A DNA stretch of 64,000 bases from Cryptomeria japonica. Lineage: Eukaryota > Streptophyta > Pinopsida > Cupressales > Cupressaceae. Location of the stretch: positions 545,792,202 through 545,856,201 of the forward strand of contig NC_081412.1 in the NCBI RefSeq assembly GCF_030272615.1. Reading direction: 5' to 3'. Position numbers and translations under genes: made by a program. This document shows, piece by piece, positions 50,001 to 56,205 of this stretch. The notes beneath the pieces were generated by a model. It did no database searches. It was given only the letters and a program-made list of their open reading frames with translations, and had not been told where the DNA came from. Numbering within the stretch: the first letter of the stretch is position 1; every line of letters begins with the position of its first letter.

Positions 50001-53000
50001 CATGTTGAACATCAAAGTCAAAAGTGACTAAATTAACTATAAATTACTAAACTTGTTCTTGTTGGTCAACATTTAACTCTTAACTTCCATTTAAACTCAA
50101 TATATAAAATCTTAAAACTTACCTTTCTGTGTTTACTCTAAACTTAAATTTTCAATTTACGATGAAAAATATATTAAGCAGCAAAAGTGCACTTGAATGC
50201 ACATGTTTTAGTTAATCTAAACAGAATTTTATTTGGTATTTTAAAAGTATACTTAATTGTTATTTTTATGTATTGATTCTTTAAAATTATAACTTAAATT
50301 GTTTTATTAACTCACTACTCCATAGATATAGAGTAAATAGTGCCTTTGGTAAAGGTATGCTGGGGGCTAAAATTTAAATGAATGGAATGCATGACATAGA
50401 AATCTTGGGGTACTTTGATTAGCTCTTGGAAAATATCCTCATATTCCTCCTACAAACCATATCAAGCTACAAATGTTGCATTGGATGCATGAGAGGGAAA
50501 TTTGTGAATGCACAGCAAGTTTTTACTTGTTCCGTAACTGAACGATGAGGAGGAAACTGTTGAAATAATAGCTAGTTCGGATCAAATATAAGTATTACAT
50601 GTACTGGGCTGGACCCAAACGCATTATGTAACTTGTAATTTGGTCTGGCCCTATAATGGGCGATGTAACTTGTGAATAGGGCTAACCCTCTAATGACTAA
50701 TGTAACTTGTAAAGGAGTCCAACCCTATAATGGGCATTGTAACTTGTAAATGGAAATAGGGCAGACCCTATCACATGTAACTCAGAATTTATATTGGTCC
50801 GACCCTATAGTTGTAACTTGTAATTTAACCCTATGTTTTGGCACCAAGTTGAAAGGGCCGACCTGAGGTGTCTAGGTGAATTGGACACATATATATTTGA
50901 AGTCTTTTGCAAGTATCAAATACATCTGTTCAATAATCAGCGACTACTATCTTGTAATCAGCAAATTGGTTCCTCTGCAAGCAGTGACTTCATTCAAGAT
51001 TGAAGACTGCATTATCTAGGGCAACAAATGCATGTATAGGGGCAGCGAACTTCTCCTTGAGGCTGTGATTGATCACCTTCATTGATCAGCAAACCTGGAG
51101 CAGCATTCTTGGTTAGCGAATTCTTTCTGCAAGCAATGATCTTATACCTTCAACAAGTGACCTGATCCAAGGACATTGAACTCTCTCTCAGGGATAGCGA
51201 AGGTGTCTTTTGATGAAATAAATCATCTTCATGTCTAGCAAATCACCATAGCAATCTGTCCTCCTGCCAAGCGAAGGATCTGCACTTCTGTGTCTGATCA
51301 GCAATCACGTACAACAGGAATCCTTCAGATAAGTCTGAGTGTTGTTCATCTCACTGTGTGCTCTAATTCAGATTATTATCTGTTGATTATATTGCTTTAA
51401 GCATGTAGGAAATCTGTATGACTTCTACTGATTTTGACATAATACAAACTGAGAATTTGTTGCTGGGTTTTTCACCTCCAAGAGGGAGGTTTTCCCAGGG
51501 CACCCTTGTGTTCTGTGTGTTCTTTGTGTTGATTTTCTGTCATTGCTATCTAAATTTAACAGTCTGATCTTAAAATTAACAGAAACTTGTACAATTAATT
51601 TGAAAAAGAAAGAAATTTATTTTCCATGGACAAGCTAGGACTCAAATTTAGGATCTCCCATGTGCATGCTGAGGTGCTTAGTAATTGGTCTACCGGTCCT
51701 CTTTATGACTCAGGTATTTTGGTAGGCTACATATTATGGTTTGAGTGTAGCTCATTTCTTTAACGCATCACCTTGAGACACATCTTGGTGCTTGTGAATT
51801 CTAGTCTAGCCCTATTTCCATGGACCAGCAAGGACTTGAACCTAGGATCTCCCATGTGCATGCTAAGGTGCTCTACCACTGAACTACTGGCCCTCTTTGT
51901 GGTGGGTATTTTTGTTAGGCTCTTTATTATGTTTTCAGTGTTATTCATTTCTCCAACAAAAATAATTTGGCGAATTTCAATAATGACGTCTACAACTCTG
52001 TAGTTTCAACATTGACCAAGGGAATGAGGCTTTGCAAATGGAGCTCCTATATTGCTTGCTAGGGAGTGCATAACAAACATCAGAGTGCAATGTCATATTC
52101 ATTTTTGAAATTTGACAACTTGCATTGTTTAGTAACAGTTCTCTTACTTTTTGCAACCATCTGATTGTTAGTTTGTTGATGTGACACTGCAGTGAACTCA
52201 GAGAGTTTGATCGGATCGATCATGATCATCTTTTGTTTGCACTGCCGTGATTAAAGATGAAAGAATAGACCGTCCATTCACCTAATTGTGAATAAACTAG
52301 GTGCCCCGTCTCTTCTTCTGACCTTGTTGGATTTTTTCAAATTAAGTACTTCAGAGTTCAGACTTTCTGTTTCCTCTTCAACCATGGCATTTACTTGCTC
52401 TATGAGTTGGGACTGTTTTAAATATTGTTAGACAGACCTTGCCGACACATAATTTAACACTTGAATGCTTGCATTGAAGAAAACCATTGCGCTTATCTGT
52501 AGACTGAGATTTTGTGACCGAATATAGCCCAGTAAAACTGAGATTTTGTCTATTTCTATGGACGTAACTGCAAACTATGATGGCTTATCAATCGATGAGG
52601 ATATTCAAGGTGTTGGTAACAGTAATTTTCAAAAGAAGTATTGAATCTGGAGGTTTTCAGAAGTATTTCATGAAAGATAGACTAGCAAGAAAGAAAAAAC
52701 ATATGACACTTAGATGAGGGGGATAGTATGATTACATCACGAGACATTGAGTATTGTTACTGATTTTGTTGTTTGACCTCAACTTCTGGCATTATTCTAT
52801 GTCTTGTGGTGTTTTTCTTTTACTCTCCATGCACTGATTTCACTTGCTTGTGTTATACAAAATTTTGATAGAAGTATTTATTATCAAAAAGAAAACAAGA
52901 TCATTGAATCGGAGGTTTTGATAAAATTGAATGAATGATTGCACCTCTTGAATTTATATTTTATCTCATTGATTAGATCTCAAACTTGGGATAAGGGACA

Positions 53001-55596
53001 AAAGAAACTAATCACTTTTTCATTTGTTTTATTTATTTATTTTTTCATTTAAATTAGTTTTGGACAAAAGTCTGCAATGAATTATTTGTTTGACTTGTAA
53101 AACATTAGTTCTCTTATCTTGTTCCTAAGAAACTTAGATCATGGGGAGACAATGACTAAATCATGCTGACTTGAGTATTGTTAATGATTTTGTTGTTTGG
53201 CCTCTACTTTTCTTATTATTATACGGCTTGTGGGGATTGCTTTGACCGTCAATGGTTTCACTTTCTTTTGTTATACAAACTTTTGATAGAAGCATTTGTT
53301 ATAAAATGAAAACAAGATCATTGGATTGGAGATAGTGATAAAATCAAATAAATGATTACACCTTTTGGTTTTATAGTTTACCTTGGTGATGAGAGCTCAA
53401 ACATGGAGAATAGATAAACGAAATGAATCATTTTTTCACTTGGTTATTTTAATTTTTTTCTAAATTCATTTAAATAAAATTGTGTGGATAATAGTTCTCA
53501 ATGAATTATTTTTTTACATTTAAACATTAATTCTCTTATTTTGTGCAAGATCTTCATCATGAGGTGATTGTTTTGTGGTTGAGCTTGCAGGAGTAGATAT
53601 TCCAATTGATATCTTGGTTGATTCGATCGATGCTGTTAGACATAGTGAGGCTACAAGCGATGGAGATATGGGAGTTCCACATAATGGCCTTACTTTAAAG
53701 GAGGTCTCTCTCTCTCTCTTATTGTTGAATGTACCTACGCTGATATAATGATTTGTTGTGCTTTTGATTTCTTACAGATTCTGTTCTAATATGAACATTA
53801 ATACTTTTACTCCGCAGTTCCCCCTCTCTCCATACACACTTGCATCTACACACACATACAGAAAATCAAATATGTTGACATAAGAATATTAGAAGATAGA
53901 AATGTAAAGACCTTAGCCTTTTTTATTACTTTTAAAGGGGTAAATCAAGATTGCTAATAAGATATCCTATGATACAACGTGCATTATGATTATACTTAAA
54001 TGAGCTTAAGGTATCCCATGATACAAGGTCCATTATGATTATACTCAAATGAACTTGACTCATCAACAATGAAAAGATTATGTTCTAAATCAAACTGGGA
54101 GAGTCATTACCATCCGGGCAAGCATTTGCTCATGAAAAATGATTGATTTGCTCGATTGTATATGATTTCTGAAAAATGTTAATAAAATATTTTCTTGTTG
54201 AAATATACCATATCTATTAAGATTTAGTGCTGAAATTTGCCTTACAGCTTTGAAACTCCTTGTTTTCTCATACCTGATAAAGTCAAAATAATGTCCATAA
54301 TTTTCAATATAATGTTAAAAAAGAAATCAATAATCTATGAAGTGCAAACAAGCACAAAATGAAGAATTGGTCATCAGTTTGACCAGTCATGCTAACCAAG
54401 GTTTCCTTTTACAGGGATTGAATGAAAGTTTAAAGAAGGATTGCTATGAAACTCATTACAAGAAACCATTTCAGAACATAAATCTCAAAGGAAGTGCGTC
54501 TTTCGAAGGTTTGTCTGTAAAAAATGAAGATAAAAATTTTCGTTTACCAGGCCATGTTAGAGGACTCGTTGGATTCGGAGTTCCAGATCACCCCGTGGAT
54601 CGACAGCGGAAGCTTAAAATGTTTGTGCAAGGCCCCCCATACTTTTACTTCGAAAATGTGTATAATACACCAAAGGGAGCATGGGCAACAATATCCCGAT
54701 ATCTGCACAATATTAAACCAGAATTTGTGGATTCAAAGTATTTCTCAGTTTCGAGTAGACAACGTGGCTACGTGCATAACCTTCCAATTGATAATCGTTT
54801 TCAGATTTTGCCTCTACCACCCATGACAATTGAAGAGGCATTTCCTGAAACACAAAAGTATTGCCCATCATGGGATAAGAGAACTAAACTTAACTGCATA
54901 AACACAGAGTCAGCAAGAGTTCCGTTATGTGATAGACTCAGGAATATTCTGAAGCTTTTTAATGGAAAACCCAGCCGGGAAGAGCAGGCAATGGTACTTT
55001 TACAATGTAAAAAGTGGAACTTGCTATGGGTCGGTCCAGATCAGCTGGCTCCGCTGGAACCTGATGAAATGGAGCTTGCTTTAGGATATGATGTGGGCCA
55101 CACACGTGTCTCTTCTACTAGGACACAGCGTATACGATCCCTTGGAAATGCTTTTCAGGTACAAACGGTAGGATACCATCTTTCTGTTTTGAAGTCTATT
55201 TATCCAAAGGGGATAAATGTCCTCTCTCTCTTCTCTGGAATTGGGGGTGCAGAAGTTGCTTTGCATCGTCTGGGTATACCACTCAATTATGTTGTATCTG
55301 CAGAAATTTGCAAAGAAAACAGGCTTATCCTCAGAAGCTGGTGGGAAAGAACACATCAAAAGGGTAAACTGATTGAGGTGGGGGATATAAAGAATCTGAC
55401 AAGAGAAAGACTTGATGAAATGATTAACTCAATCGGAGGTTTTGATCTCATAATAGGTGGAAGCCCCTGTAATAATCTGTCGGGCAGCAACAGGTGCACA
55501 AGGCATGGGCTAGATGGAAACGAATCTTCTATTTTCTATGAATTTCCAAGGATTCTGAATTACGTAAGGGGTGCAATGCGTTCGAACTTAACTTGA
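10956..55596 (+). CDS. DRM: DRM-type de novo DNA (cytosine-5) methyltransferase, 10 exons, 5' end missing
   Basis: DRM proteins carry out de novo cytosine methylation in the nucleus, as effectors of RNA-directed DNA methylation (family knowledge). Visible here are at least four UBA domains in the N-terminal half, an acidic linker, and a C-terminal methyltransferase domain with motifs in rearranged order, where motif I and the PCN catalytic motif IV come last. Exons: 10956-11052, 11173-11219, 11436-11532, 11656-11702, 11989-12085, 12217-12263, 12352-12477, 35310-35385, 53591-53703, 54415-55596. All have AG/GT borders and compatible phases, and the joined frame of 643 codons including stop has no internal stop, so the gene looks intact. 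The first exon here enters in phase 0 without a start codon. The initiator exon is probably left of the window, because a Gypsy element lies immediately upstream. Most of the length is transposon-filled intron. Confidence 0.93.
11173..11219 (+). CDS. DRM: DRM exon B1: second half of UBA domain 1
   Basis: The exon is 47 nt (2 + 45) after a 120-bp intron and encodes GSAIENAILEHIRNNQ, the third UBA helix. The donor is CAG|GTCAGT. It has the same length and phase as B2 and B3. Confidence 0.85.
11436..11532 (+). CDS. DRM: DRM exon A2: first half of UBA domain 2
   Basis: The exon is 97 nt after the acceptor gatttacag. It encodes a UBA first half containing KRHFVSMGFSSTIVDKALEK. The acceptor and first bases (GAATGCTCATC) resemble those of exon A3 (GGAAGCTCATG), supporting origin by tandem duplication. 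Confidence 0.9.
11656..11702 (+). CDS. DRM: DRM exon B2: second half of UBA domain 2
   Basis: The exon is 47 nt after tgtttcag and encodes GTRNEALILDFLTNYK. The 123-bp intron separating it from A2 interrupts the same codon position as in the other UBA pairs. Confidence 0.88.
11989..12085 (+). CDS. DRM: DRM exon A3: first half of UBA domain 3
   Basis: The exon is 97 nt after gatttacag and encodes a Ser-rich lead followed by IRNHFMLMGFSSGVVDKAIE. The donor is CGTG|GTATGG, as in A2 (TGTG|GTATGA). Confidence 0.9.
12217..12263 (+). CDS. DRM: DRM exon B3: second half of UBA domain 3
   Basis: The exon is 47 nt after ggtttag and encodes GTEDEAGIFESILTYE. It is separated from A3 by a 131-bp intron and ends in phase 0 before GTAGTT. 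Confidence 0.88.
12352..12477 (+). CDS. DRM: DRM acidic linker exon
   Basis: The exon is 126 nt in phase 0 at both ends. It encodes a basic start (LMLKKELLKK) followed by a Ser/Asp/Glu-rich tail ending in DIDDEDIGQFDE, a linker between the UBA repeats. The acceptor is a NAGNAG tandem (ttagcag), so an alternative start at 12,349 would add one Gln. The donor GAG|GTATTG opens the 22.8-kb intron. Confidence 0.85.
12478..16706. other. Intronic DNA with a few coding-like scraps and a microsatellite
   Basis: Most of this is AT-rich DNA with no recognisable gene. A (CT)n/(CA)n microsatellite lies at about 14,011-14,056. Plus-strand scraps at about 13,500-13,680 (acidic, ending DPDFEWIANDVVDDGDDYDL) and 16,265-16,480 (DNDYKPPSEHE then a Ser/Ala/Gly run) could be remnants of a transposase C-terminus, but no diagnostic motif is visible. 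Confidence 0.4.
16707..17619 (-). mobile_element. LTR of the TGTTGTGACG family, U5/R part, split by an insertion
   Basis: The plus-strand start TGTTGTGTG and the following tctatcctctcttgaacaaa match the 3' ends of the other LTRs. A minus-strand TATA box (ctatataagc) lies at 17,551-17,560. The LTR is interrupted at 17,619 by the solo LTR 17,620-22,206 and resumes at 22,212 with a decayed telomere-motif palindrome. Its U3 start was not found, so it may be truncated. Confidence 0.7.
18090..18700. repeat. Diverged ~60-75-bp tandem array in U3
   Basis: About ten units share the pattern gga-ttttcatccagac...tcgattttccaccagg (for example near 18,245, 18,380, 18,448, 18,520, 18,590 and 18,660). The same phrases reappear at about 20,445-20,670. 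The unit sequence is not found in the other LTR copies. Confidence 0.8.
19420..20300. repeat. Scattered 'ttttcagact' repeats in U3
   Basis: Short phrases such as ggttgtcttcagact and attttcagac recur at irregular spacing. This is probably an older, eroded array. Confidence 0.5.
21313..21399 (+). promoter_or_regulatory. LTR core promoter with telobox palindrome and TATA box
   Basis: AAACCCTAATTAGGGTTT at 21,313-21,330 is a perfect palindrome of the plant telo-box (AAACCCTA). The TATA box TATATAAG is at 21,393, 63 bp downstream. The same pair occurs in two other LTRs of the family. Confidence 0.8.
22212..22345 (-). mobile_element. Continuation of the LTR split at 17,619
   Basis: aaagcttaattagagttt at 22,213-22,230 is a decayed telomere-motif palindrome followed by gttacaac, as in the LTR at 26,199-26,224. 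The join across the CCACC duplication restores the family order. The far end of the LTR is not recognisable. Confidence 0.6.
22352..25266 (-). pseudogene. Decayed large element-encoded protein, unknown function (C-terminal part)
   Basis: On the minus strand a long coding region is broken mainly by single stops into frames at 25,220-24,660, 24,659-24,417, 24,275-24,006, 23,795-23,568, 23,563-23,159 and 22,900-22,352. It continues the N-terminal part at 29,852-30,178 across a solo LTR. Visible features: a globular region with CSCPPYMLPYYPIDKMVLLE; a Lys/Ser/Glu-rich middle; and a coiled-coil-like tail (LKLEVEKNKKLEREVSALRN). No protease, polymerase, integrase or zinc knuckle is seen. It may be an accessory or gag-like ORF of a nonautonomous LTR element, or a captured host gene; I do not recognise it. 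Confidence 0.6.
26128..26216 (-). promoter_or_regulatory. LTR core promoter with telobox palindrome and TATA box
   Basis: The palindrome AAACCCTAATTAGGGTTT lies at 26,199-26,216 and a minus-strand TATA box (ctatataagc) at 26,126-26,135. Their 64-bp spacing equals that in the LTR at 21,313-21,399. Confidence 0.8.
27528..29403. repeat. Array of twelve ~35-bp nested hairpin modules, ~165-177-bp period
   Basis: Modules start near 27,528, 27,695, 27,862, 28,027, 28,203, 28,379, 28,545, 28,722, 28,887, 28,922, 28,957 and 29,371. Each has an outer arm pair ATCGC/GCGAT and an inner pair GTCCCT/AGGGAC around a 4-6-base loop. Modules 1-9 are spaced 165-177 bp apart by strongly diverged spacers; 9-11 are adjacent. 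Some arms change in pairs (see findings). Confidence 0.93.
29032..29077. repeat. Imperfect 21-bp inverted repeat
   Basis: gaatataac...agtataag is followed after tgt by its near-complement cttatact...gttatattc. It lies inside the U3 of the 25,272-29,846 LTR. Confidence 0.75.
29852..30178 (-). pseudogene. N-terminal part of the decayed unknown element protein
   Basis: The frame begins with an ATG at 30,178 (MAAPKATTVTRQTLIKEDSK) and contains GFSKKMIESGIIQAAGFLLA. It is cut at the GATAG duplication by the solo LTR and resumes at 25,266 in the same reading frame. There is no recognised domain. Confidence 0.6.
30890..32379 (-). mobile_element. LTR portion of the TGTTGTGACG family (divergent)
   Basis: In minus sense it begins TGTTATGACC at 32,379 and keeps the terminal stem-loop in altered form (CCCCATCACAAATGGGG). 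A TATA-like ctataaagataag (minus strand) lies near 30,903-30,913. The 3' end of this LTR was not identified and no target duplication was confirmed. A private repeat array fills 31,140-32,040. Confidence 0.6.
31140..32040. repeat. Dispersed 'cactgacagtggtcgg' repeats
   Basis: About ten variants occur (near 31,168, 31,186, 31,208, 31,584, 31,723, 31,755, 31,782 and 32,012). The core CACTGACAGTG is a perfect 5+1+5 palindrome, usually followed by gtcgg/gtcgt and a cttttgg or atttgg phrase. Confidence 0.75.
32380..33360. other. Intronic DNA, nothing recognised
   Basis: The stretch is AT-rich with no coding frame, repeat pair or motif I can support. Confidence 0.5.
33361..33632. repeat. 136-bp tandem duplication
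   Basis: Two copies (33,361-33,496 and 33,497-33,632) start gcat(g/a)ttgcagcagttgtg and are almost identical, differing mainly in a T-run and a few substitutions. Confidence 0.92.
34188..34258 (+). ncRNA. tRNA-like sequence in TRIM LTR 1
   Basis: It can be folded as a tRNA: acceptor arm GGGCCAG/CTGGTCC (7 pairs with one G-T), D-arm GCTC-AGTGGTA-GAGC, T-arm CTAGG-TTCGAGT-CCTAG, followed by A. The A box (TAGCTCAGTGGTAGAGC) and B box (GGTTCGAGTCC) fit the Pol III consensus. The anticodon arm is poor (about 8-base loop, no U33), so it is unlikely to be a working tRNA. Confidence 0.75.
34387..34457 (+). ncRNA. tRNA-like sequence in TRIM LTR 2
   Basis: This is the same 71-nt structure as in LTR 1, with one substitution in the anticodon arm and one that breaks an acceptor pair (GTGGTCC). 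The A and B boxes are unchanged. Confidence 0.72.
34474..36680. other. Intronic DNA around exon A4, nothing else recognised
   Basis: Apart from the DRM exon at 35,310-35,385, no gene, repeat pair or element end was identified. ORFs here are short and lack family motifs. Confidence 0.5.
35310..35385 (+). CDS. DRM: DRM exon A4: first half of UBA domain 4
   Basis: The exon is 76 nt, phase 0 in and phase 1 out (TATG|GTATGT). It encodes EINLKARLLEMGYAGEEVSL then AIERY, a UBA first half with the MGY loop. It ends at the same codon position as A1-A3 but lacks their Ser-rich lead. It probably corresponds to the last UBA of angiosperm DRM proteins (inference). Confidence 0.88.
36690..37860 (-). pseudogene. 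Copia gag, C-terminal part
   Basis: On the minus strand the frame at 37,639-37,337 contains LRSLPLRFDSKVLSIEEMKD-like sequence preceding LNTLTNDKLYGILKAYEMR, the plant Copia gag (UBN2-type) signature. A broken zinc knuckle (FKCFNVV) follows, then a Lys/Glu-rich, Ser-rich region in shifted frames. It is interrupted at 37,860 by the solo LTR 37,861-45,973; the N-terminal part is at 45,979-46,291. Confidence 0.8.
39270..39840. repeat. ~82-84-bp tandem array in U3 (about seven units)
   Basis: Units begin gaaaatccatgaatcc or variants near 39,277, 39,359, 39,441, 39,525, 39,607, 39,691 and 39,775. Each contains gcccaagtctggagtcaggcg. Minus-strand frames with FPLVLG-like repeats are artefacts of the period. 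Confidence 0.92.
40108..40374. repeat. 133-bp tandem duplication
   Basis: 40,108-40,240 and 40,241-40,374 are near-identical, beginning gaggg(c/t)gctagaatgaag. The near-identity implies a recent duplication relative to the neighbouring 83-bp array. Confidence 0.95.
41313..41360 (+). promoter_or_regulatory. LTR core promoter with telobox palindrome and TATA box
   Basis: The palindrome AAACCCTAATTAGGGTTT lies at 41,313-41,330 and TATATAA at 41,354-41,360, only 23 bp apart here versus 62-64 bp in the two related LTRs. Confidence 0.8.
44430..45520. repeat. 'gtcgtggattttggcaactcaagga' type repeats in U3
   Basis: Eight or more variants occur (for example near 44,455, 44,660, 45,050, 45,103, 45,295, 45,315 and 45,480), spaced irregularly with diverged spacers. 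This is the private array of the 37,861-45,973 LTR. Confidence 0.7.
45979..46291 (-). pseudogene. Copia gag, N-terminal part
   Basis: The frame starts at 46,291 and includes APFYDGTNYPFWRINMETYL, the plant Copia gag N-terminal (DUF4219-like) signature. It is cut at the CTTAG duplication by the solo LTR; the frame resumes at 37,860 in phase. Confidence 0.85.
46299..46318 (-). other. Primer-binding site of the Copia element
   Basis: Minus strand, directly after the LTR end GCTCTTCA: TTGGTATCATAGCAGG, matching TGGTATCAGAGC with one change. Confidence 0.8.
46319..46453 (-). repeat. Part of the Copia 5' LTR
   Basis: The plus strand starts TGAAGAGCACTCAG, a common Copia LTR terminus. After 46,453 the sequence is interrupted by another insertion; the remainder of the LTR beyond 48,583 was not delimited. 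Confidence 0.6.
46454..48583. mobile_element. 2.1-kb element with ~25-bp inverted ends
   Basis: The left end TGTTGGAAATATTGTC and right end GACAATAATTTCCAACA are inverted copies, extended by cattgatgt/acatcaatg. No target duplication was confirmed (aatgt versus tctag). Extra copies of the end motif occur internally near 46,558. It is probably a solo Copia-type LTR or a nested pair, less likely a DNA transposon. No coding region was found. Confidence 0.5.
48584..50552. other. Intronic DNA, nothing recognised
   Basis: No coding frame, element terminus or repeat pair that I can support; ORFs are short and motif-free. Confidence 0.5.
50558..51581 (+). mobile_element. Solo LTR, 1.0 kb, Copia-like
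   Basis: It starts TGTTGAAATAATAG and ends TTAACA, with a perfect GAAAC duplication (50,553-50,557 and 51,582-51,586). U3 has five or six copies of a ~40-50-bp unit (gaccctataatggg...atgtaacttgtaa, 50,600-50,840). The 3' part contains cctccaagagggaggttttc, typical of Copia U5 regions. No coding sequence was found. Confidence 0.9.
51620..51958 (-). mobile_element. Diverged TRIM relic with tRNA-like LTRs
   Basis: Two ~145-bp arms (about 51,620-51,763 and 51,812-51,958) share catttct(tt/cc)aa(c) ends and flank a short middle. In minus sense the right arm starts TGTTGG, as in the TRIM at 34,135, and the middle (caagcaccaagatgtgtctc) resembles that element's interior. The primer-binding region is eroded and about 10 bp at the LTR end are missing. 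No target duplication was identified. Confidence 0.65.
51822..51893 (-). ncRNA. tRNA-like sequence (diverged TRIM, better copy)
   Basis: In minus sense the acceptor arm is GGGCCAG/CTGGTCC, A box TAGTTCAGTGGTAGAGC and B box GGTTCAAGTCC. The anticodon region contains CTTAGCATGC, as in plant tRNA-Ala(AGC), but lacks a proper stem. A degenerate sister copy lies at 51,628-51,699. Confidence 0.65.
52740..53585. repeat. ~0.43-kb intronic tandem duplication next to exon B4
   Basis: 52,747-53,171 and 53,172-53,585 align along their length (ttgagtattgtta(c/a)tgat at the start, acaagatcattg in the middle), with many substitutions, so the duplication is old. The second copy ends just before the exon acceptor. 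Confidence 0.85.
53591..53703 (+). CDS. DRM: DRM exon B4: second half of UBA 4 and linker
   Basis: The exon is 113 nt and completes the split Gly codon. It encodes GVDIPIDILVDSIDAVRHSE and a short linker ending LTLKE, in phase 0. The donor is GAG|GTCTCT, a weak plant donor that runs directly into a (CT)n tract. Confidence 0.82.
53704..54414 (+). other. DRM: Last DRM intron (711 bp)
   Basis: It begins with a (CT)n tract at the donor and ends ttccttttacag. It contains a ~55-bp tandem duplication (53,960-54,055, atcc(t/c)atgatacaa). Confidence 0.85.
54415..55596 (+). CDS. DRM: DRM catalytic-domain exon (C-terminal, with stop)
   Basis: The acceptor is ttccttttacag at 54,414, and the frame runs 393 codons to TGA. 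An upstream in-frame ATG at 54,337 lies in the intron and is not the start. Motifs in order: an ENV-type motif VI near 54,650; an RQRGY segment near 54,760; a motif X-like RSLGNAFQVQTVGYHLSVLK near 55,135-55,195; AdoMet-binding motif I with SLFSGIGGAEVALHRLG near 55,220-55,275; and catalytic motif IV GGSPCNNLSGSNR with the Cys codon at 55,468-55,470. The protein ends shortly after FPRILNYVRGAMRSNLT, where DRM proteins normally end. This permuted order separates DRM from MET1/CMT enzymes. Confidence 0.95.
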   Translation, partial: GLNESLKKDCYETHYKKPFQNINLKGSASFEGLSVKNEDKNFRLPGHVRGLVGFGVPDHPVDRQRKLKMFVQGPPYFYFENVYNTPKGAWATISRYLHNIKPEFVDSKYFSVSSRQRGYVHNLPIDNRFQILPLPPMTIEEAFPETQKYCPSWDKRTKLNCINTESARVPLCDRLRNILKLFNGKPSREEQAMVLLQCKKWNLLWVGPDQLAPLEPDEMELALGYDVGHTRVSSTRTQRIRSLGNAFQVQTVGYHLSVLKSIYPKGINVLSLFSGIGGAEVALHRLGIPLNYVVSAEICKENRLILRSWWERTHQKGKLIEVGDIKNLTRERLDEMINSIGGFDLIIGGSPCNNLSGSNRCTRHGLDGNESSIFYEFPRILNYVRGAMRSNLT

Positions 55597-55770
55597 CACA
55601 ATGTTATCATTATCAAAGGTGAAACATTCTTACAATTTTGTCATACAGGGATCCTCTGCAGTCACTTATTTCAAATCCAGCAAGCAGACGTTTTTGTAAC
55701 TATGTTTGAGTACTATGTTTTTGTAACTATCTTTGGGTTCTTCAAAATCTACTCGAGAGTTTTTGTAAAT

Positions 55771-55970
55771 ATGTTTGAGTACTTGTTTCACTGCTAGTAT
55801 TTGACATTGTATATGTTAATCCAGTGGATGTTATATTATGTTTGAGTACTTGTCTCACTGCTAGTATTTGCCATTGTATATGTTAATCCAGTGGATGTTA
55901 TATTATGTTTGAGTACTTGTTTCACTGCTAGTATTTGATATTATATATTAATCCAGTGGATGTTATATGT
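55771..55970. repeat. 67-bp tandem repeat downstream of the DRM stop
   Basis: Three units begin atgtttgagtacttgt at 55,771, 55,838 and 55,905. They lie 175-375 bp after the stop codon, probably within the 3' untranslated region or just beyond it. Confidence 0.93.
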
Positions 55971-56205
55971 GCAATGACCTTGAACTCTCATCGCTAGACC
56001 TTGTTACAATTACTATATATATCAAAATAGTGTTTTTTTTGGTATGTACGATATAATTATTGCATGTAGCTTCTCTGTGCAGCAACCTTTCTTCCTATCC
56101 TGGGTCTCATGACATGTTTGTCCAGTTTGCTCTTTTAAGTTTTACAGCTCAGAACTGGAGAGTTAAGCGGGATTGCTACATCAAGTCATCAAACAATAAC
56201 CCCAT

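Larger units (their letters stand above)
35386..53590 (+). other. DRM: DRM giant intron (18.2 kb), splitting UBA 4
   Basis: The intron has donor GTATGT and acceptor gcttgcag. It contains a Copia element broken by a nested LTR cluster, a 1.0-kb solo LTR, a second TRIM relic and a 0.43-kb tandem duplication next to the acceptor. The equivalent introns of UBA 1-3 are only 120-131 bp. Confidence 0.85.

Noticed and set aside
54337-54414. ATG at 54,337 as the start of the methyltransferase
   Set aside because: A consensus acceptor (ttccttttacag) ends at 54,414 and exon B4 joins there in phase. The 26 upstream codons are intronic and unlike DRM.
55150-55170. Possible splice site (ttttcaggtacaaacgg) inside the catalytic exon
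   Set aside because: The frame reads straight through conserved motif X sequence on both sides, so removal is not needed. It may mark a lost intron position but nothing here shows that.
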